A DNA stretch of 64,000 bases, from positions 137,321,520 through 137,385,519 of the forward strand of contig NC_061862.1 of assembly GCF_907164915.1 (NCBI RefSeq), read 5' to 3'. Below, in pieces: positions 1 to 13,136 of this stretch. The stretch is from Impatiens glandulifera. Taxonomy: Eukaryota; Streptophyta; Magnoliopsida; Ericales; Balsaminaceae. Below the pieces are notes generated by a model that did not search any database, was not told where the DNA came from, and worked only from the letters and a program-made list of their open reading frames with translations. Within the stretch, counting starts at the first letter, position 1. Each line of letters starts with the position of its first letter. The position numbers and the translations under genes are program-made.

Positions 1-560
1 AGTTCCTTATCTAACTATGAAGATAACCCTTATGAATCAATGGGAAAGTTCTGAACTTGAAAGAGTAATAGTTAACGACCACATATTCTATTTCTAATCT
101 TTCAAAAACGGTAGTGAAATCAAACCAATCATCGAAATCGAAAACATTTTTATCAAGGGACAGCGCTTTAAACTATACAAATGGAGTGAATAATTAAACA
201 CAAACCACAGACCACCTGAATTAGAGCAGATCTGGGTTAATCTAAAGAATATTCCACATCATTTGTGTAACTCCGCCGATCTAGCCTATACATCCAACAT
301 AATAGAAAAGCCACTAATATTTGATCCAACTATGGAAGGATATGAATGAGCCTATGTAGCCATACAAACAAGTGCCTTGTTAACAATTCTCGAAAACTAA
401 GAGGAGTGAACAAAATACTAGAAATGGTAATCAAAACAATAGAACTGAAACAACACAAGAAGCATAACCAATGTCCCAGTAGAAAATTAGGAAACAAATC
501 AAATCCAATCAAAAATTTCCAAGGAAGGAAATCAACCTCGGGTTGAAGCTAAAAAAATTA
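1..560 (+). pseudogene. LINE ORF1 (gag-like, DUF4283-type) remnant
   Basis: A broken reading frame around 220-375 reads IWVNLKNIPHHL, then EKPLIFDPTMEGYE, a stop, and AYVAIQT. This is the pattern of the DUF4283/zf-CCHC_4 region of plant L1-type LINE ORF1 proteins (a W-V-x-L-x-x-I-P segment followed by a GKPL-like segment, D-x-x-T and a Y-A-x-V segment). ORF1 proteins bind the LINE RNA. The frame has several stops and enters from beyond the left edge, so the start is not visible. It lies directly upstream of the endonuclease-RT remnant on the same strand, which is the normal LINE order. Family assignment is by recognition of the motif pattern, not by search. Confidence 0.6.
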
Positions 561-849
561 TTCAGATAGAAGGTAACGAGGCTGAAAATCAAGAGCGGAA
601 TAAAGCCAAAAGCTAGATCAGGGTTAAAAGAAAAAAAGATAAAATGGGTCAGAGCACAGAAAAATGCTGAGAATTAAAGTCGTGGTAATAATCAAGGTAT
701 GAAAGTAAAATAATGGGTATTCTGGAAACAGAAGTGAAAATCAATAATATTGACAAGGTTCGCATGATGTGAGTTGATAGCAGCTGAGAAATCATTCATA
801 ATTCGAACTTGAGAACTAGAAGAATTTGGGTTGTTAGAGATCCAATGGT

Positions 850-3800
850 TTCCGAAGTCAAGTCGCTTTTCTCCAATGATCAAAAAATACTAGTTGGGGT
901 CAAGGAAAAAATCACTAGAATTTAGTTCCAACTTGCTATCGTCTACGGTAGCAATTCTAGTACCGGGAGAAGACTGCTATGGAGATGTCTTAGGAACTGG
1001 ATTGATGGCGATAAACCATGGTCTGTCCTTGGTGATTTTAATGCTACGAGAAGCGAAATTGACCGAAACCCAGAGTCTGATATTACCCAAGAAATGATTG
1101 ATTTCAATGATTGCATTAAAGACATAAGATGCATCGAACCAACCAACTTAGGGAACTTATTTACATGGTCATCAACTTGAGAATATGAACATATTCAGAT
1201 AATCAGAATTGATAGAATATTTATCAACGAGAAGTGGATTGCTCAATTCCTGAGAATCCAACTACACGTTTTGAATCCCAGAATCTTGGATCACAGCCCT
1301 ATCAAACACTTATGGAAGAAGGAGGAGATGTTCCAAAGACCCTTCAGGTTCTTTAATTTTTGGATGGACAATGATAATTTCAAAGATATACTAAGTAAAA
1401 TGTGGGACGAAAATGTGGAGGGTTCAAACATGTTCAGGGTTTCAGTAAAGCTCAGGCTTCTAAAAATCCAACTAAAAAAGTTTGACAAGAAGAAGTTCAG
1501 TAACATCTTCAAACGAGTCCAAATAGCCAGAATTGAGTTAGAAAAAGTCCAAAACAAGTTACTTGAGGGAGAAAATGATGAGAATCTTAACGATTAAGAA
1601 AAAAATGCCCTTGGCAATTTTAAAAAGTTGAGCTTATTAGAAGAGAATTTTGTGAAATAGAAATCAAGGCATAATTGGCTTTCTCTCGGTTATAGGAATG
1701 CTGCCATCTTCTATCAGAAATGTATGGATAGGAATATTAGGAACAATATTTATTGGCTGAATAATGATGAGGGTGAATATGTACATAGTCAGAAAGGGGT
1801 AAAAAATCTCGCCATCAACTTCTATAAAGAGCTTATGGGTACAAAAAAGCGTAACCAAGTCATTTAAACACCTTATACCAGATTATCGATAAAAGAGTTT
1901 CTATTGAAGATAATGAAGATATAATCAAGGTTGTCACAAGGGAGAAGTAAAGAGGCTTTGTTCAGCATCAACGGTAATAAAAGCCCGGGTCTAGACAATT
2001 TTAATGCTCAATTCTTTAAGGAAACCTGGTCAGTTGTGGTTCACGATATTACAGAAGGGGTTTGGAATTCTTTAAGAACAGAAAGATGCTCCAAAAGTGG
2101 AACACTACATTCCCAAATCTTATACCCAAAACCTCAGTTCCCAAAAAGGTTCAAGATTTCAGACCGATTTCATGCTGCAATGTCGTTTACAAAATAATTT
2201 CAAAAATTCTTTCTAAACAATTTAAAAATGTCATTGGTAAAATTGTTAGTTTAAATCAATCTAAATTCATTCCCGGTCGAAGTATCTAACATAACATTCT
2301 GCTCATGCAAAACCTTCTCAAAGGTTTTGGGAAGAGAAAAATATTCCCAATAGTGGCTTTCAAAATTGATATCAAAAAAGCATTTAATTCTGTTAGATGG
2401 GAATCTATTCAAGACTTTATGGTCGTATCGGGTTTTCCCATGATTTTTATAGAATGGATCATGCAATGCGTTTCTACCTCTCGTTTGGTAGTTAGTGTCA
2501 TTAGGATCCATGGAGGCTACTTTAAGGGTGAAAACGGCGTGAGGCTGAGAGATCTCCTATCATCTTACCTTTTTGTCGTCATCATGGCGATCTTTTGAGA
2601 GCGTCTTTACGACATTCCGAAAGAATCGACCATACATCTTCAACTTATTCTATGAGGAGGAGGAGATGATACATTTATGCTTTGCTGACGATTTGTTCAT
2701 TCTCGCGCATGCTGACTTAGATTCTATAAAAACTATAAGAGTTGCACTAACATTTTTTTTCTTCTGAGGTTACAGTTTTGACTATCACTGAGAATAAGAG
2801 TTTGGCATTCTACAGAGGAGTAAAAGAGGAAACGAAAGAAAATATCTACAACATCATGGGCATCGTAGAAGGAAGCTTCCCAGTAAGATACTTAGGCATA
2901 CCACTCACGACAAAACAGATCCAAATTTCACACTACAGACCATTGATCGAGAAAGTGAAGAACTCAATTTCCGGTTGGGAAGCAAAGAAACTTACATACG
3001 CTGTAAGAATTGAGATGGTCAAAAGTGTGGTAATGAGAATCATCGATTAGTGGTCGCAGCAACTCGTGCTCCCGAAGAAGGTAATGAAAGAACTTGACGC
3101 GCTAATGTAAAACTTTATTTAAGGAAGCAACGGGAGAGACAGGATGAAGGTTAAGTGGACCGCACTTTGCAAACCAAAGGAAGAAGGCGGCATATGGCTC
3201 AAGAACTATGTTGAATGGAATAAAGAGTTGACGTATAAGCATCCATGGGCCATCAAGAGTAAACAAGAATCACTCTGAATCAAGTGGGTCCACACCCAGT
3301 ACATGAAACATAAATCAAGCGTTTGGACATCCAAAATAAGCGGAGGTATGGGATGGTCGTTAAAGAAAATCCTTAAGCTAAGAAACAATATTGCAGTACT
3401 TTTTGATAATAGTTGGGGAGATGACATAAACACATTGTTTTGGCATGATCCTTAGTATGAGGATCAACCGCTAATCAATAAAGAGGAATTCAGAAATGTG
3501 AGGATCAGACGGGACTGCCAGGCTGCTAAAGTTAGAGACATTAAAGACGGGTTATGGAATTCACTCCTTAGAAGTATACTAGTGTGGCGGCGCATTCTCG
3601 AAATTATCAGTATCATCCATTCAACGAAAGAACTGACGTACACTAATGAAAAGTTGAGGAAAACGTGAAGATGATTTCAAGCAAAGTGTGGAACACCATC
3701 CTAGAGAAGGAGCAAATAATAGATTCGGCTAATCTGGTCTGGTCGTTAAAGGTTATCTCGAGATACCAATTCATCATATGAGTTGCATTTCGGGAAAGGA

Positions 3801-4270
3801 TAAACACAAAAGATTACGTTAGTAAGTACATGGAAATTTCAGATACAAGTAGTCTGTTGTGTGAAGGGAATGAAGAAACAACTTATCATCTATTCGGGAA
3901 TTTTTCATTTGTATTGAAACTTTGGAATAAATTTGCAAAAAATATGGAGATGACCAGATTCCTGGGATACTAGAAAAAATCAAGGAAGTGGCTATAAAGA
4001 AAGAAAAGAGCATAAAGTTTAAGTCAGAGATTTTCAAATGCGGATTCGGCTCAACAATTTACAATATCTGGTAGGAGAGAAACGCGAGGGAATTCTCGAG
4101 GAATCGAAGAAGTCTAGAGCAGACCTAAGATGATATTGTAACTTATTGTAGCGTGAACATCCAAACGTGGAGAAGAGCCCGGAAAAACGAACATAATTTG
4201 AACCTCTGCAGAAACTGGAATGTATCATATCAAGAAGTCACCAAAGACGCTAATTTTTTAGCGAGATAAA
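850..4270 (+). pseudogene. LINE (L1-type) endonuclease-reverse transcriptase remnant
   Basis: Pieces of an L1-type ORF2 follow one another in order through several frames. They are an APE endonuclease with VLGDFNA (GDFN at 1031-1042), a LDHSPI segment near 1290, and the linker RPFRFFNFW (about 1340). The RT begins with GNKSPGLDNFNAQFFKETW (about 1975), then DFRPISCC (2155), QSKFIPGRSI (2260), and DIKKAFNSVRW (2365). The catalytic box is FADD (2681-2692), followed by RYLGIPL (2888). A zf-RVT-like stretch lies at about 3720-3960. The family copies its RNA at a nicked target. More than ten stops and frameshifts make this copy dead. No poly-A tail or target duplication is clear, and the 3' end is placed where homology fades before the PIF remnant. 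Confidence 0.85.
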
Positions 4271-4429
4271 TGGAATTTAAATTTGTTTGTAATTCTGATG
4301 ATTGTTTATAATTCATTTGTTTTTTGACCGTAACGAACTTGATTTTCCTAGGCTTGTCTAAGAAAATACAAAAACTAATTTGAGTTTTTTTTTTCGTTTT
4401 TGGGAATTTTTAATGAAGTGACGTTAAGT

Positions 4430-5620
4430 CATTTTTATATATCTAATAAAAGACATGATGACTTGTTAAGAATGGATAGAAGAGCTTTCCTTTGTTTATG
4501 CAATTTGATGGAGGTGTTAGGGTTCTCTCACTTTAAAAGTGTATCTATAGAAGAAAATGTAACTATATTCCTCTATATTCTAACTCATCATATTAAGATA
4601 AGGAATGTTTCATTTGTATTTCATTGTTCCGAATGGACAATTAGTAAATATGTGCATGAAGTGTTAAAAATTGTAATAATTCTTCAAATTGATCTTCTAT
4701 AAAAACTAAAGCCTCTCCAAAATTCTCATACAAATGAAAGATGAAATAGTTTGAAGTAAATAATAAATGTACTGTTTCTATATATCTAATAAAAGACATG
4801 TTGATTTTTATTTTGTTTTTTATGTATGAATAAAATTGTTTAAAAGATCTAGATGAAACATATATTCTCCTAAACGTGGGAGATGATATGAAAGCAAGAT
4901 ATAGAAATCGAAAGGAAAAAATTAGAACAAACATGATTGGGATTTTCTCTCATGATATGGTTTTCATTTATATATTACCTGGCTGGGAAGTTTCTACTGT
5001 AAAATTTTAAGAGAAGCAATTAATAGAAATGATGGTTTAAAAGTTCCTTGAGATAAGAAATATATAACTATTTATTCATATAAAAATTTAGACATTAACA
5101 TGTGTTATTATTACTTAATAAAAATGTTAATAAATAATTATATTACTACATGTTATTATTACTTAGTAGATGTTGGATACACAAATGGAGAAGTTTTTTT
5201 TATCACCATTTAAAGGCCACGAGTACCATTTAGGATATTAGGATATTGCACAAAAAACTTCTAATTTTGAAGAATTTTTCAACACGAAACATGCTTCTGC
5301 AAGAAATGTTATTGAAAGGATATTTGGTTTGGTCAAACTTAGACGGACTGTACTAAGAAGCCCTATGTTTTATCCAATTAAAACGCAATGTCGTTTGATT
5401 ATTTCATGTTGCTTATTACATAATTATACAAGAAGAGAAATGCCAATAGATCCTATGAAAGAATTACTAAGAAATGAGCTTATACAACAATTAAATCCTC
5501 AAATTTAAGATAATGTGAATGCCATAGAGATATCTGATGATTGGACACAATGGAGGATTGAGTTAGAAAAAACAATGTTTCTTGAAGGGAGATCTGGAAG
5601 AAGTAATGGGAGTAGAAGAT
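4430..5620 (+). pseudogene. PIF/Harbinger-type transposase remnant
   Basis: The N-terminal part (4460-4700) reads LRMDRRAFLCLC, then ENVTIFLYIL and HCSEWTISKYVHEVLK, the helix-turn-helix region of plant PIF transposases. The C-terminal catalytic part (about 5200-5500) has FKGHEYHL, FNTKHASARNVIERIFG (the E of VIER is the third acid of the DDE triad) and PIKTQCRLIISCCLLHNYTR. The middle, 4700-5200, is degraded and carries a second copy of a 22-bp stretch (4436-4457 and 4779-4800), a local duplication. PIF transposases cut and paste with a 3-bp target duplication. The gene is broken by stops, including one between the YHL and DIAQ segments. The Myb-like partner gene of the same family follows at 5939. 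Confidence 0.85.
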
Positions 5621-5938
5621 AATTGTTTGTATAATTTCTATCTTTTAAATGTTACAATTTGAAACCATTTTGTTTAATACTATCAGTTTTTGTTATTGTG
5701 AAAAATGTTTATCTATTAATATTATGTTTCATATTATATTTTGGTTTCTTATTTATACAACAATAACTCACTCAACATATGAATACTCATTTGAAGATAT
5801 TAATTTGTGCCACTTGTTATGTCACAGGATTCGTCTAATTTACTTTATTTCAGATGTCCACTTATTCTTATTTAATGTATTTTCTAATATACAAGTGTAT
5901 TATTATAATTTATCTTTTGTTGTTATTAATGCTTAGAT

Positions 5939-6520
5939 ATGGATAGTCAAACTGATGATACAATTCATCAACATTCTAATATGAGATGGAAGAAGAATGC
6001 TATTAGTAGAAGAAGTTGTACTGACCAAGAGCAACAAGTTCTTATTGAAGCATTGAAAGATATTGTGAACTTAGGAATGAAGACGGATAATACATTTTGG
6101 TCAGGATACATAAATGTTTTGTATGACAAGATGTTGGTTGTGTTTCCTGGTACTGACCTACGTCGTACGCCACGTATTTACTCAAAACTAAGGTTTGTAA
6201 AAAAATATATATAGTGCAGTTGATCGAATGCGCACTTTATAAGGATTTTGAAGGAGTGATATACACAAAAGCATTACTTGTGATGACGATGTTATTTGGG
6301 AGGCACATGTTAAAGTAAATAATGTTATTTTTAAATTTGTTTTCATATTTTAGTTTAATACTTTATAATTTTATTTTGAATAGGTTGGGCCTAATACACA
6401 ACGATTGAGGGACAAGTCTCTTCCATTTTACGCGGATTTGTGTATTGTATTTGGAAAAGATCGAGCAATTAAAAACTCAAGGGTGTTCCGAGGGTTACAA
6501 TGTGCAAAATTGTCTTAGAG
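5939..6520 (+). pseudogene. PIF/Harbinger Myb/SANT-like partner ORF (broken)
   Basis: From the ATG at 5939 the frame reads a Myb_DNA-bind_3-like domain: a WKKNAISRRSCTDQEQQVLI start, then KTDNTFWSGY and FPGTDLRRTPRIYSKLR. In this family that becomes a helix-turn-helix that works with the transposase. A shift after 6214 is followed in another frame by CDDDVIWEAHVK. A likely intron at 6314-6383 (GTAAATAATG to AATAG) joins to LPFYADLCIVFGKDRA. PIF-like elements carry two genes, a DDE transposase and this Myb/SANT protein, so the pair supports one element. Terminal inverted repeats were not found, so its borders are open. Confidence 0.75.
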
Positions 6521-6639
6521 CTTTGTGAAACTTCACATCACACTCGGATCAAAGGATTTGGGCCTCAAACAAAACTACAAAACCTGTAGTTTTGATGTTC
6601 TTGAGGAGCGGGAAATCTAGCTTTGGTTTAGCCCTAGGC

Positions 6640-7020
6640 TAACCCGCGAATGAGAATCCTCAACACCCATGACTGAGAAAAATTAGTCCAGGCTAACCTA
6701 AGACTGAGTGTTCTTCATACTTATGACCGACAAAATTAGCCTGAGGCTAACCTAGGACCGAGAATTCTCACACATGACCGAGAAATCTCAAACTTTGACC
6801 GAGGAATTTAGCACCTAAACCGAGGAACATCTACACCTGATCGAGGAATTCGCACCTCGACCGAGGAATTCAGCACCCCAACCGAGGACTTCAACACCCT
6901 GACTGAGGGGCTCTACGACACCGACCGAGAAGTTCCGAACCCCGACCGAGAGTGTTCTGATCCAGGTTCGAGATTTTTAGCCCCGACCGATAAAAATCGC
7001 TGCTAGGACTGAGAGTACCG
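6640..7020. repeat. Degenerate GACCGAG minisatellite
   Basis: About 15 tandem, imperfect units of roughly 22-26 bp, each with a core close to GACCGAGGAATTCAGCACC. Spacing and sequence vary, and the leftmost units have the variant GACTGAG/GACCGAC. It is GC-richer than the flanks and sits just after the PIF remnant. It has no open reading frame. Origin unknown; a retrotransposon LTR or UTR array is one possibility, since the Copia LTRs further right carry similar arrays. Confidence 0.7.
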
Positions 7021-7029
7021 GTCCTGGGT

Positions 7030-8424
7030 CTGTTTGGGTTCATTTTTGTAATTTTAAAATTGTTTTTGTAATTTTGAGATCCTAAACAATTTTTTTAAAA
7101 TCCCAAAAAGTATAAAATAATTTTAAAATATTTTTAGAATATTTTTAAAAAAATATTTTGTGAAGGGTTGTTTAGAATTTATTTTAAACCTTAATGTATT
7201 TAAAACTAATGTTCTTCAGATATAGTTGTTCTTAGTCACCTCATTAGTTACATGTATCGGTATTTAAATCTTGTGTTTATAATTTTAAACATGCAAAAAC
7301 ATGTGAATGTTTAGGAATAAAAGAATAATTGATTAAAATAAAATATTATACAATTAATTTTCAAAAGTTAAGGTGTTATAAAGTAGACTGTTTTTAAACG
7401 GATGATAAAGCGTGAAATCCTTTACTCGAGTATTATTATATTATAAACCAAAAAGAAACTCTAGTTAAAATTCGTTTGTATGCGTATAATTTATTTTTTA
7501 TTAATTTTAAAAACTAAATATTAATTGGTGATTTTTATTAAATAAATAATTATTTAAATTAATTATTTTTAATTTATGTATAATATAGATTTTCATCTAT
7601 CAAATTTTTATATTTGATTATTATAATCTAAACATTTGAGTTACAAGAATGAATGGGAAACGGACGGGCTTGATTTCGAATTATTTTTTAAACAACTGTA
7701 AAAAATTCAGATTCATTTTGATTAGTTGATCGCCAGCTTGGGTTTGGGAATAGAAGATCCGAATTGGATTGTGAAGTGAATTTTTTTTTTGACTTGTTTG
7801 ATGAATGGGTTAATGGAATAAAATCTAGTTTTTATTCTAAAATATATCCATCAAATTATTTATTTAATTAATCTATTATTTTTTAAAATATCAAAATTAT
7901 TTCTTACTTTTTTTTAATAAATAAAAATTTAGAAAAATAAAAGATAATTTAATCAAAAATAAATAAAAATCATTTTTTTTCTACTTTTAATCAAATAATA
8001 TTTTTTTTAAAAAAACCCAAACAAAACCCCAAAAACCACCTTTTAAAAAAAAATAAAAAAAAATAAAAAAAATAATAAAAAAAAAAATCTTAATTTGCAA
8101 CTAAAGGGTACAAGACAATTCAAATAATATTATTGTTTGACAACTAATTTTGTATATTTATAGAAATTATCTTTTAAAAAGTTGAATAAGAACATTTTGA
8201 AATATCATTTATTCACTTTTATTAATTTTAAACTATTAATTAAAATATAAAAATACATAATATATATTTTAAATATTATTTTAGTGTTATTTATTAATAT
8301 TTTTATAGGAAAAAATAATCATATTCTTAAAATCAACATTTATCAAGATTTTTTTTTAAATTCAATATTTATTTCAAAATCTTGTGTGAACAAAAAATAA
8401 TTATAAAGTCATTATTTCGGTCTA
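7030..8424. other. AT-rich intergenic stretch, no gene seen
   Basis: Low-complexity AT-rich DNA with homopolymer A and T runs (for example 8042-8090). No reading frame with recognisable content, RNA gene or clear element end was found. It ends at the ATT target site of the CACTA element. Confidence 0.6.
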
Positions 8425-9559
8425 ATTCACTAGTAAAAAAAAGACTTACCGACAAATTATACCGACGGTAGAAAAAGCTGTCGCTATTTAGTATAGTAAT
8501 AGCGACTAGGTGCATTCCCATTGGTATATGAGGTATCAATAACGACCGCATGAATAGCTGTCGGGATTGGAGCCTTAATAGTAACTGCTTCTTTTTTTTT
8601 GTTGCTCAATTTTTACAACTGTTGGTATATGTGATTATAAGGCATTAGAGCCTTAAGTTATATAGCTGTCGGCATTTATAAGTATTCCTCAATTTTTTTT
8701 TATAATATGAATATTAAGAATGTGATTTAATATAACTTATAAAATTATAGGATGAAAGATAATATTTTTTATTTACAAAGAAATACAATCTCAAATATTT
8801 TAATTTTAAGATGAAAAAGTAATTTTTAAACAAATAATTTTATAATATAGATTATTTATTTTTTAACTTAATAAATTAGTTTAATTATATAAAAAAATAT
8901 AATATATATTTAATTTTTTATTTTATATGATTTAAATTGTTTTTATGTAAAAAAATTAACTGAATATATATTATATAAATTTGGAATTTCCCTAAAAAAA
9001 AATTAACGCTAAAATTATTTTTATGAGAATTCCAACTAAGTCTAAGCAAACTCCAGAATTAAATATAAAAATGAAACAAAACTCATATTAATATTATACA
9101 ATATATTAAAACTGTGTGGTTAATTTAAATGACAGGTAATTTAGAAAAGGAAAAGAAAAATAGGAAGTATGAGAATTTGATAACACGTCACGTTCACAAG
9201 TAAATGAGCTTCTTAATGTTTTAAAAACAGTAAGCCGCTATTTGTGACTGCGAGTTTGTAAGTTCTCGAACTATCCCTTTCCTACTCTTCTATTTCAAAT
9301 TCTTAGGTATTATTTGTTCGTAGAGACATGCAGCTTTTCTGACTTCGGCCTTTTTGTTCACTCGCCTAATTCACTGGTATGTCATCTCCATAATTTTAGC
9401 TCCCCCTTTCTTTCTCCCTTGTTTATCTATTTCTAGGTTATATAGTCGAAGAGTGAGAGATGCAAGGTATGACTAAGGATCTGAATACGCACCTTTGAAA
9501 GCTAAAATGCATAACGAATAACGGATGAAGTTGGTGCTTACCGAGCAGAAAGTGAAGGA

Positions 9560-9690
9560 TGTACATAGAATTGAAGCAAAGTTTGATGATTCTCAGATGT
9601 GCTCGATGGTTATATAACTGATATCTACGATTATCTTGATAACATGGAGGCTAGTTGGACTGAATACTTCTCATTTCCTATTTATTCTGT
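9560..9690 (+). pseudogene. Cyclin-A-like fragment captured inside the CACTA element
   Basis: One frame reads AKFDDSQMCS. A frame change within about 10 bases leads to GYITDIYDYLDNMEA. In plant A-type cyclins, especially the CYCA3 group, the segment just before the cyclin box has the pattern D-P-Q-M-C-x-x-Y-x-x-D-I-Y-x-Y-L-x-x-M/L-E, and the two pieces fit it in order. The rest of the cyclin box is not present next to it. The upstream bases (about 9470-9560) are exon-like but not recognisable. The fragment is frameshifted and cannot make a cyclin. The match is by eye on about 25 residues, so chance is possible. Confidence 0.45.
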
Positions 9691-10976
9691 AATAGATTAG
9701 TGCTTGCTGATTTGATAATCTTGTAATTAATCTTAACTTAACTGTAGTTTGGAATGTATGTGTATTGTCTTTTAATTATATTGAAATTGATTAGCTACGT
9801 TGAATTATGTTCATCAAAATGATATTTTCTTGGTTTTATGGAGAAAGATGTCTTTAATTTTAATATTTTCACTGATTAATTGTCTATTAATTTTGGAAAT
9901 GCTTTTGACATGATTGTTGATTAAGGATATGATAATTGATACTTTTAGCTGACAGACTACATGCATCTATACGTAGGTGCAGGGGTCATTTGTGAGTTGA
10001 TATTTATTCCAAGGCTGAAAGATTCATGTGGTAAAAAAGACTGATCTTATCTGTAAGATTATTCATTTAATTTCTAACACATACTCTTTTTAGCCCACAT
10101 TAAGAATTCTGTTGCTAACTCAGTTTGAAAAACTCATGTCCAACCTTTGTTTTTATTATCTTCTAAATAGTTTTCTTGTTTTTCAAGTCCGTCTCGTTTT
10201 GTCAATGATTAAAGGGAGAAATCTTACTTCTTGAATATGTATGCTCTTCATTTTCTCTAAAATGTTGCTTTTGTTATGAAGGATTTATCAAACATTTTTA
10301 TCATGGTACTCATTGATGTCCAAGAGATCATATAAATTTATTATGCTTTTGCTGATCTTTGAACATGGCTATTTTGATGATAGAATGTTTAAACCCTTAT
10401 TTTTTCTTTTCATGTTTAGGAATCAAGAGTTATCCTAGAAAATTAATGATATCTTTCTTTTATGAACGAGAAAATAGAGTATTAAACCACTAATTAATGA
10501 TAAGTTTATTTTCATACTTCTCTATCTAGTATCCATGATCCTTGATCCATGTACATAAGTAGAAAAGTTAACTTCTTTGGTTACATTATGATTATCTCTT
10601 TTCCATTGAACCTTTTCTCTGATTATGCGTCCAAGTCGGTTTGGATTTAATTTATTGCATGTGTACCGTCTTCTCTTCAATTTCTATACATGCAAATCCT
10701 CCATTGCTAGATTGGAATTTGTTATCCGAAATCGTAGGGCTCTAGGTTTTTGCTTTGTTGGACGGGTACCACATCCTAATTGTTCTTATAGTGAAGCTGC
10801 ATGAGCAGCAACTGAGATTGACTCTGAGCAATGCCCTCCTTGAGAAGTTATTCTCAAGCCATTTCAGGTATCAAAACTTTTGTAATGTCAAAACTTTTGT
10901 AATTACATATTTTATTTATGAACTATAACCTAATTGATAGATAGCTAGTTAGATATAATTTTTCTTTCGAATTAAA

Positions 10977-11213
10977 ATGTGGCCAAAGGGGTTAATAGTT
11001 AGATATAGTTTGGTATGCATGTTTTATGTGAATCCAGAAGTGTCTAAAATAGGACACGTTGGGAAAACAACCAATATGAGTATTGGTGGTACAATAGTAG
11101 TAGATGATTCAACCAGCGAATGGCTTGCACTTGATAAGAAGGTATATAAAAATATGGTCATCAAAGATTTAAGACATTTATGTATCTCTCACCTTTTAGA
11201 GCGGCAATGTTAA
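10977..11213 (+). other. Short open frame of unknown content in the CACTA interior
   Basis: A 78-codon frame with a mixed, protein-like composition (for example GKTTNMSIGGTIVVDDSTSEW). I recognise no family. It follows an exon-like stretch at 10740-10870 that ends in a splice-donor-like AGGTATC. It may be another captured gene piece, or chance. Confidence 0.2.
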
Positions 11214-11744
11214 TATTTTATTGTCTCTCACCTAATTACTAACAGCTTAATTTCAAGATGATATTTAAGTGCGACCTGTTCTATGATCTTGTAAAGGTTT
11301 TGCATCTTTTTCTTCTAGGTTTTCTAAGTGTAATTATGACACATATGATTAGGTAATCGTTTTAGTTGTAAGATGAAGTACATTTACATATGACATATGG
11401 GTCTGGTTTTAATTAAATATGCTCGAGTTATATTTTTCCTTCTTTTGTTTGTTTAATTAAATTTATCTATCATCGAATAACGGTCATCGTCTTGGATATG
11501 GAATTTAAGAGAATCAAGGATTAGGGTTTTGGGACCTCTTGTTTGATGAAGTGATAAAAATGAGGATTATTTGTAAAAGCAGGATGAGTTGAGAGATCGA
11601 ATAGATCAGGGCTTGATCTAGGTAGGTTCTTGACTAGGGATATGTTTTGCATTTTTGTTGACTCCACATCATGTATGTAAACTTTTTACATTTCATAATT
11701 CAACCTTTTTCTTTTTCTTGTATTTTTCTAGTTTATTGATGGAT

Positions 11745-12110
11745 AGAAATAATATATATAATAAAATGACTTTTGGTATTAAAACTAGTAATATATTAAT
11801 GTAAATATTGTTTTATCATTTCAGGTATTCATCAACATTCTTGTTGGCCAAAAAGTTTTGGACTTCTTGACCATTAATTCAACAAATTTAAGGTTTCATC
11901 TTTTATCATCTTGCCTTTCATTTGATAGATTTAATTGAAATGTGGGCAATAACATATAAAATAAAATGAAATGTGGTATTAAAACTAGTGATTTAATGTA
12001 AATATTGTTTCATCATTTCAGGTATTAATCAATTGAAAGGTTTTCGGAGTTCTTTACTATCAAATTCCAGGTTTCATCTTTTGTCGTTTCACCTTTCAAT
12101 TGATAGATTT
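11745..12110. repeat. Tandem duplication of about 180 bp in the CACTA interior
   Basis: Two copies, about 11750-11935 and 11945-12110, share GGTATTAAAACTAGT, AATATTGTTT.ATCATTTCAG and GGTTTCATCTTTT, then TTTGATAGATTTAAT-like ends. The copies differ by small indels and substitutions, so the duplication is not very recent. Two shorter duplications follow: a 40-bp unit around 12345-12428 (TGCATGTC.TTGTGTTAAACATGATAG) and a unit at 12463-12541 (GCACTTGATTGCAAGACAAA). Confidence 0.75.
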
Positions 12111-13136
12111 AATGCATACGATAGATAGATATATAGATAATTGTTGGGCCTAATGGCAAAGCATGCAGAATTTTGTGTTAGTTGTCTTTAACTATTGATT
12201 TATTTTAAACGGTCCAAATTTTTTTTAAGAGACATACACTTGATAAAACATTGATGAATCTTGTTGCGTAAACATTGAGCTATTCAAATATATATAGGTT
12301 TGATTATTTTTTGGACTTTTATGTTGGACTTTATGGTGAGATTGGGTAAAAGTAGAAACGTTGCATGTCCTTGTGTTAAACATGATAGGTAGAACTATAA
12401 ATATTGCATGTCTTGTGTTAAACATGATAGTAGGAGTTGTTTGAACAGCTTTTGTAAAATGGCACTTGATTGCAAGACAAAGTCATACATATTGTCTTGG
12501 TGTAAAAAGCACTTGATTGCAAGACAAAGTCATACATATTGTGTGCCATGTATTGCCTTGATTGTATTTTAGTATTGTCATGGAAAAAAGCAATCGAAAA
12601 ATTATAAACAAAATGATAATTATTCAGAAACGAATCTAACTTGTTATTTTGATTTTTTTCATCATTATGTTGGCTAATGGTTACCACTTTTTATTATTAT
12701 TATTATTATAGGTATGGCAGATTCAAAATGAAGGTGTAAATTTTGTGTATTGGATGACTTTTTTAGATTTTGATTATTTAAATCTTAGAAACACTCCAAT
12801 GGAATATTTTATAGTAACAGCTGATTTCATGTATTAGTATATTAGATTGAGGGTATGATTGTGGTGACAGATTTCTCTACGGTACAATATGTTGGCATAA
12901 AGTTCTTCAATTTTCTCATTGGCATTGAATCAGCTAACTATTGATTCGTTTTTTGAATTCCAAATTTTTAATTTTCAGAAGATGGTTTCATTTTGAAAAT
13001 TTTGATGACTCTTTAGATTTTAAACATTCAAATCTTGAAACAAATATTTTATAATAGTGTACATTTTTATGAATATCATTTAATAATTTTAATAATTTGA
13101 TTGATTCTAATCAATAGCGACGATGAAATTTGTTGT

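Noticed and set aside
8369..8551. 60-codon - strand frame across the left CACTA end
   Set aside because: It crosses an element border, so it cannot be an old gene, and has no known content.
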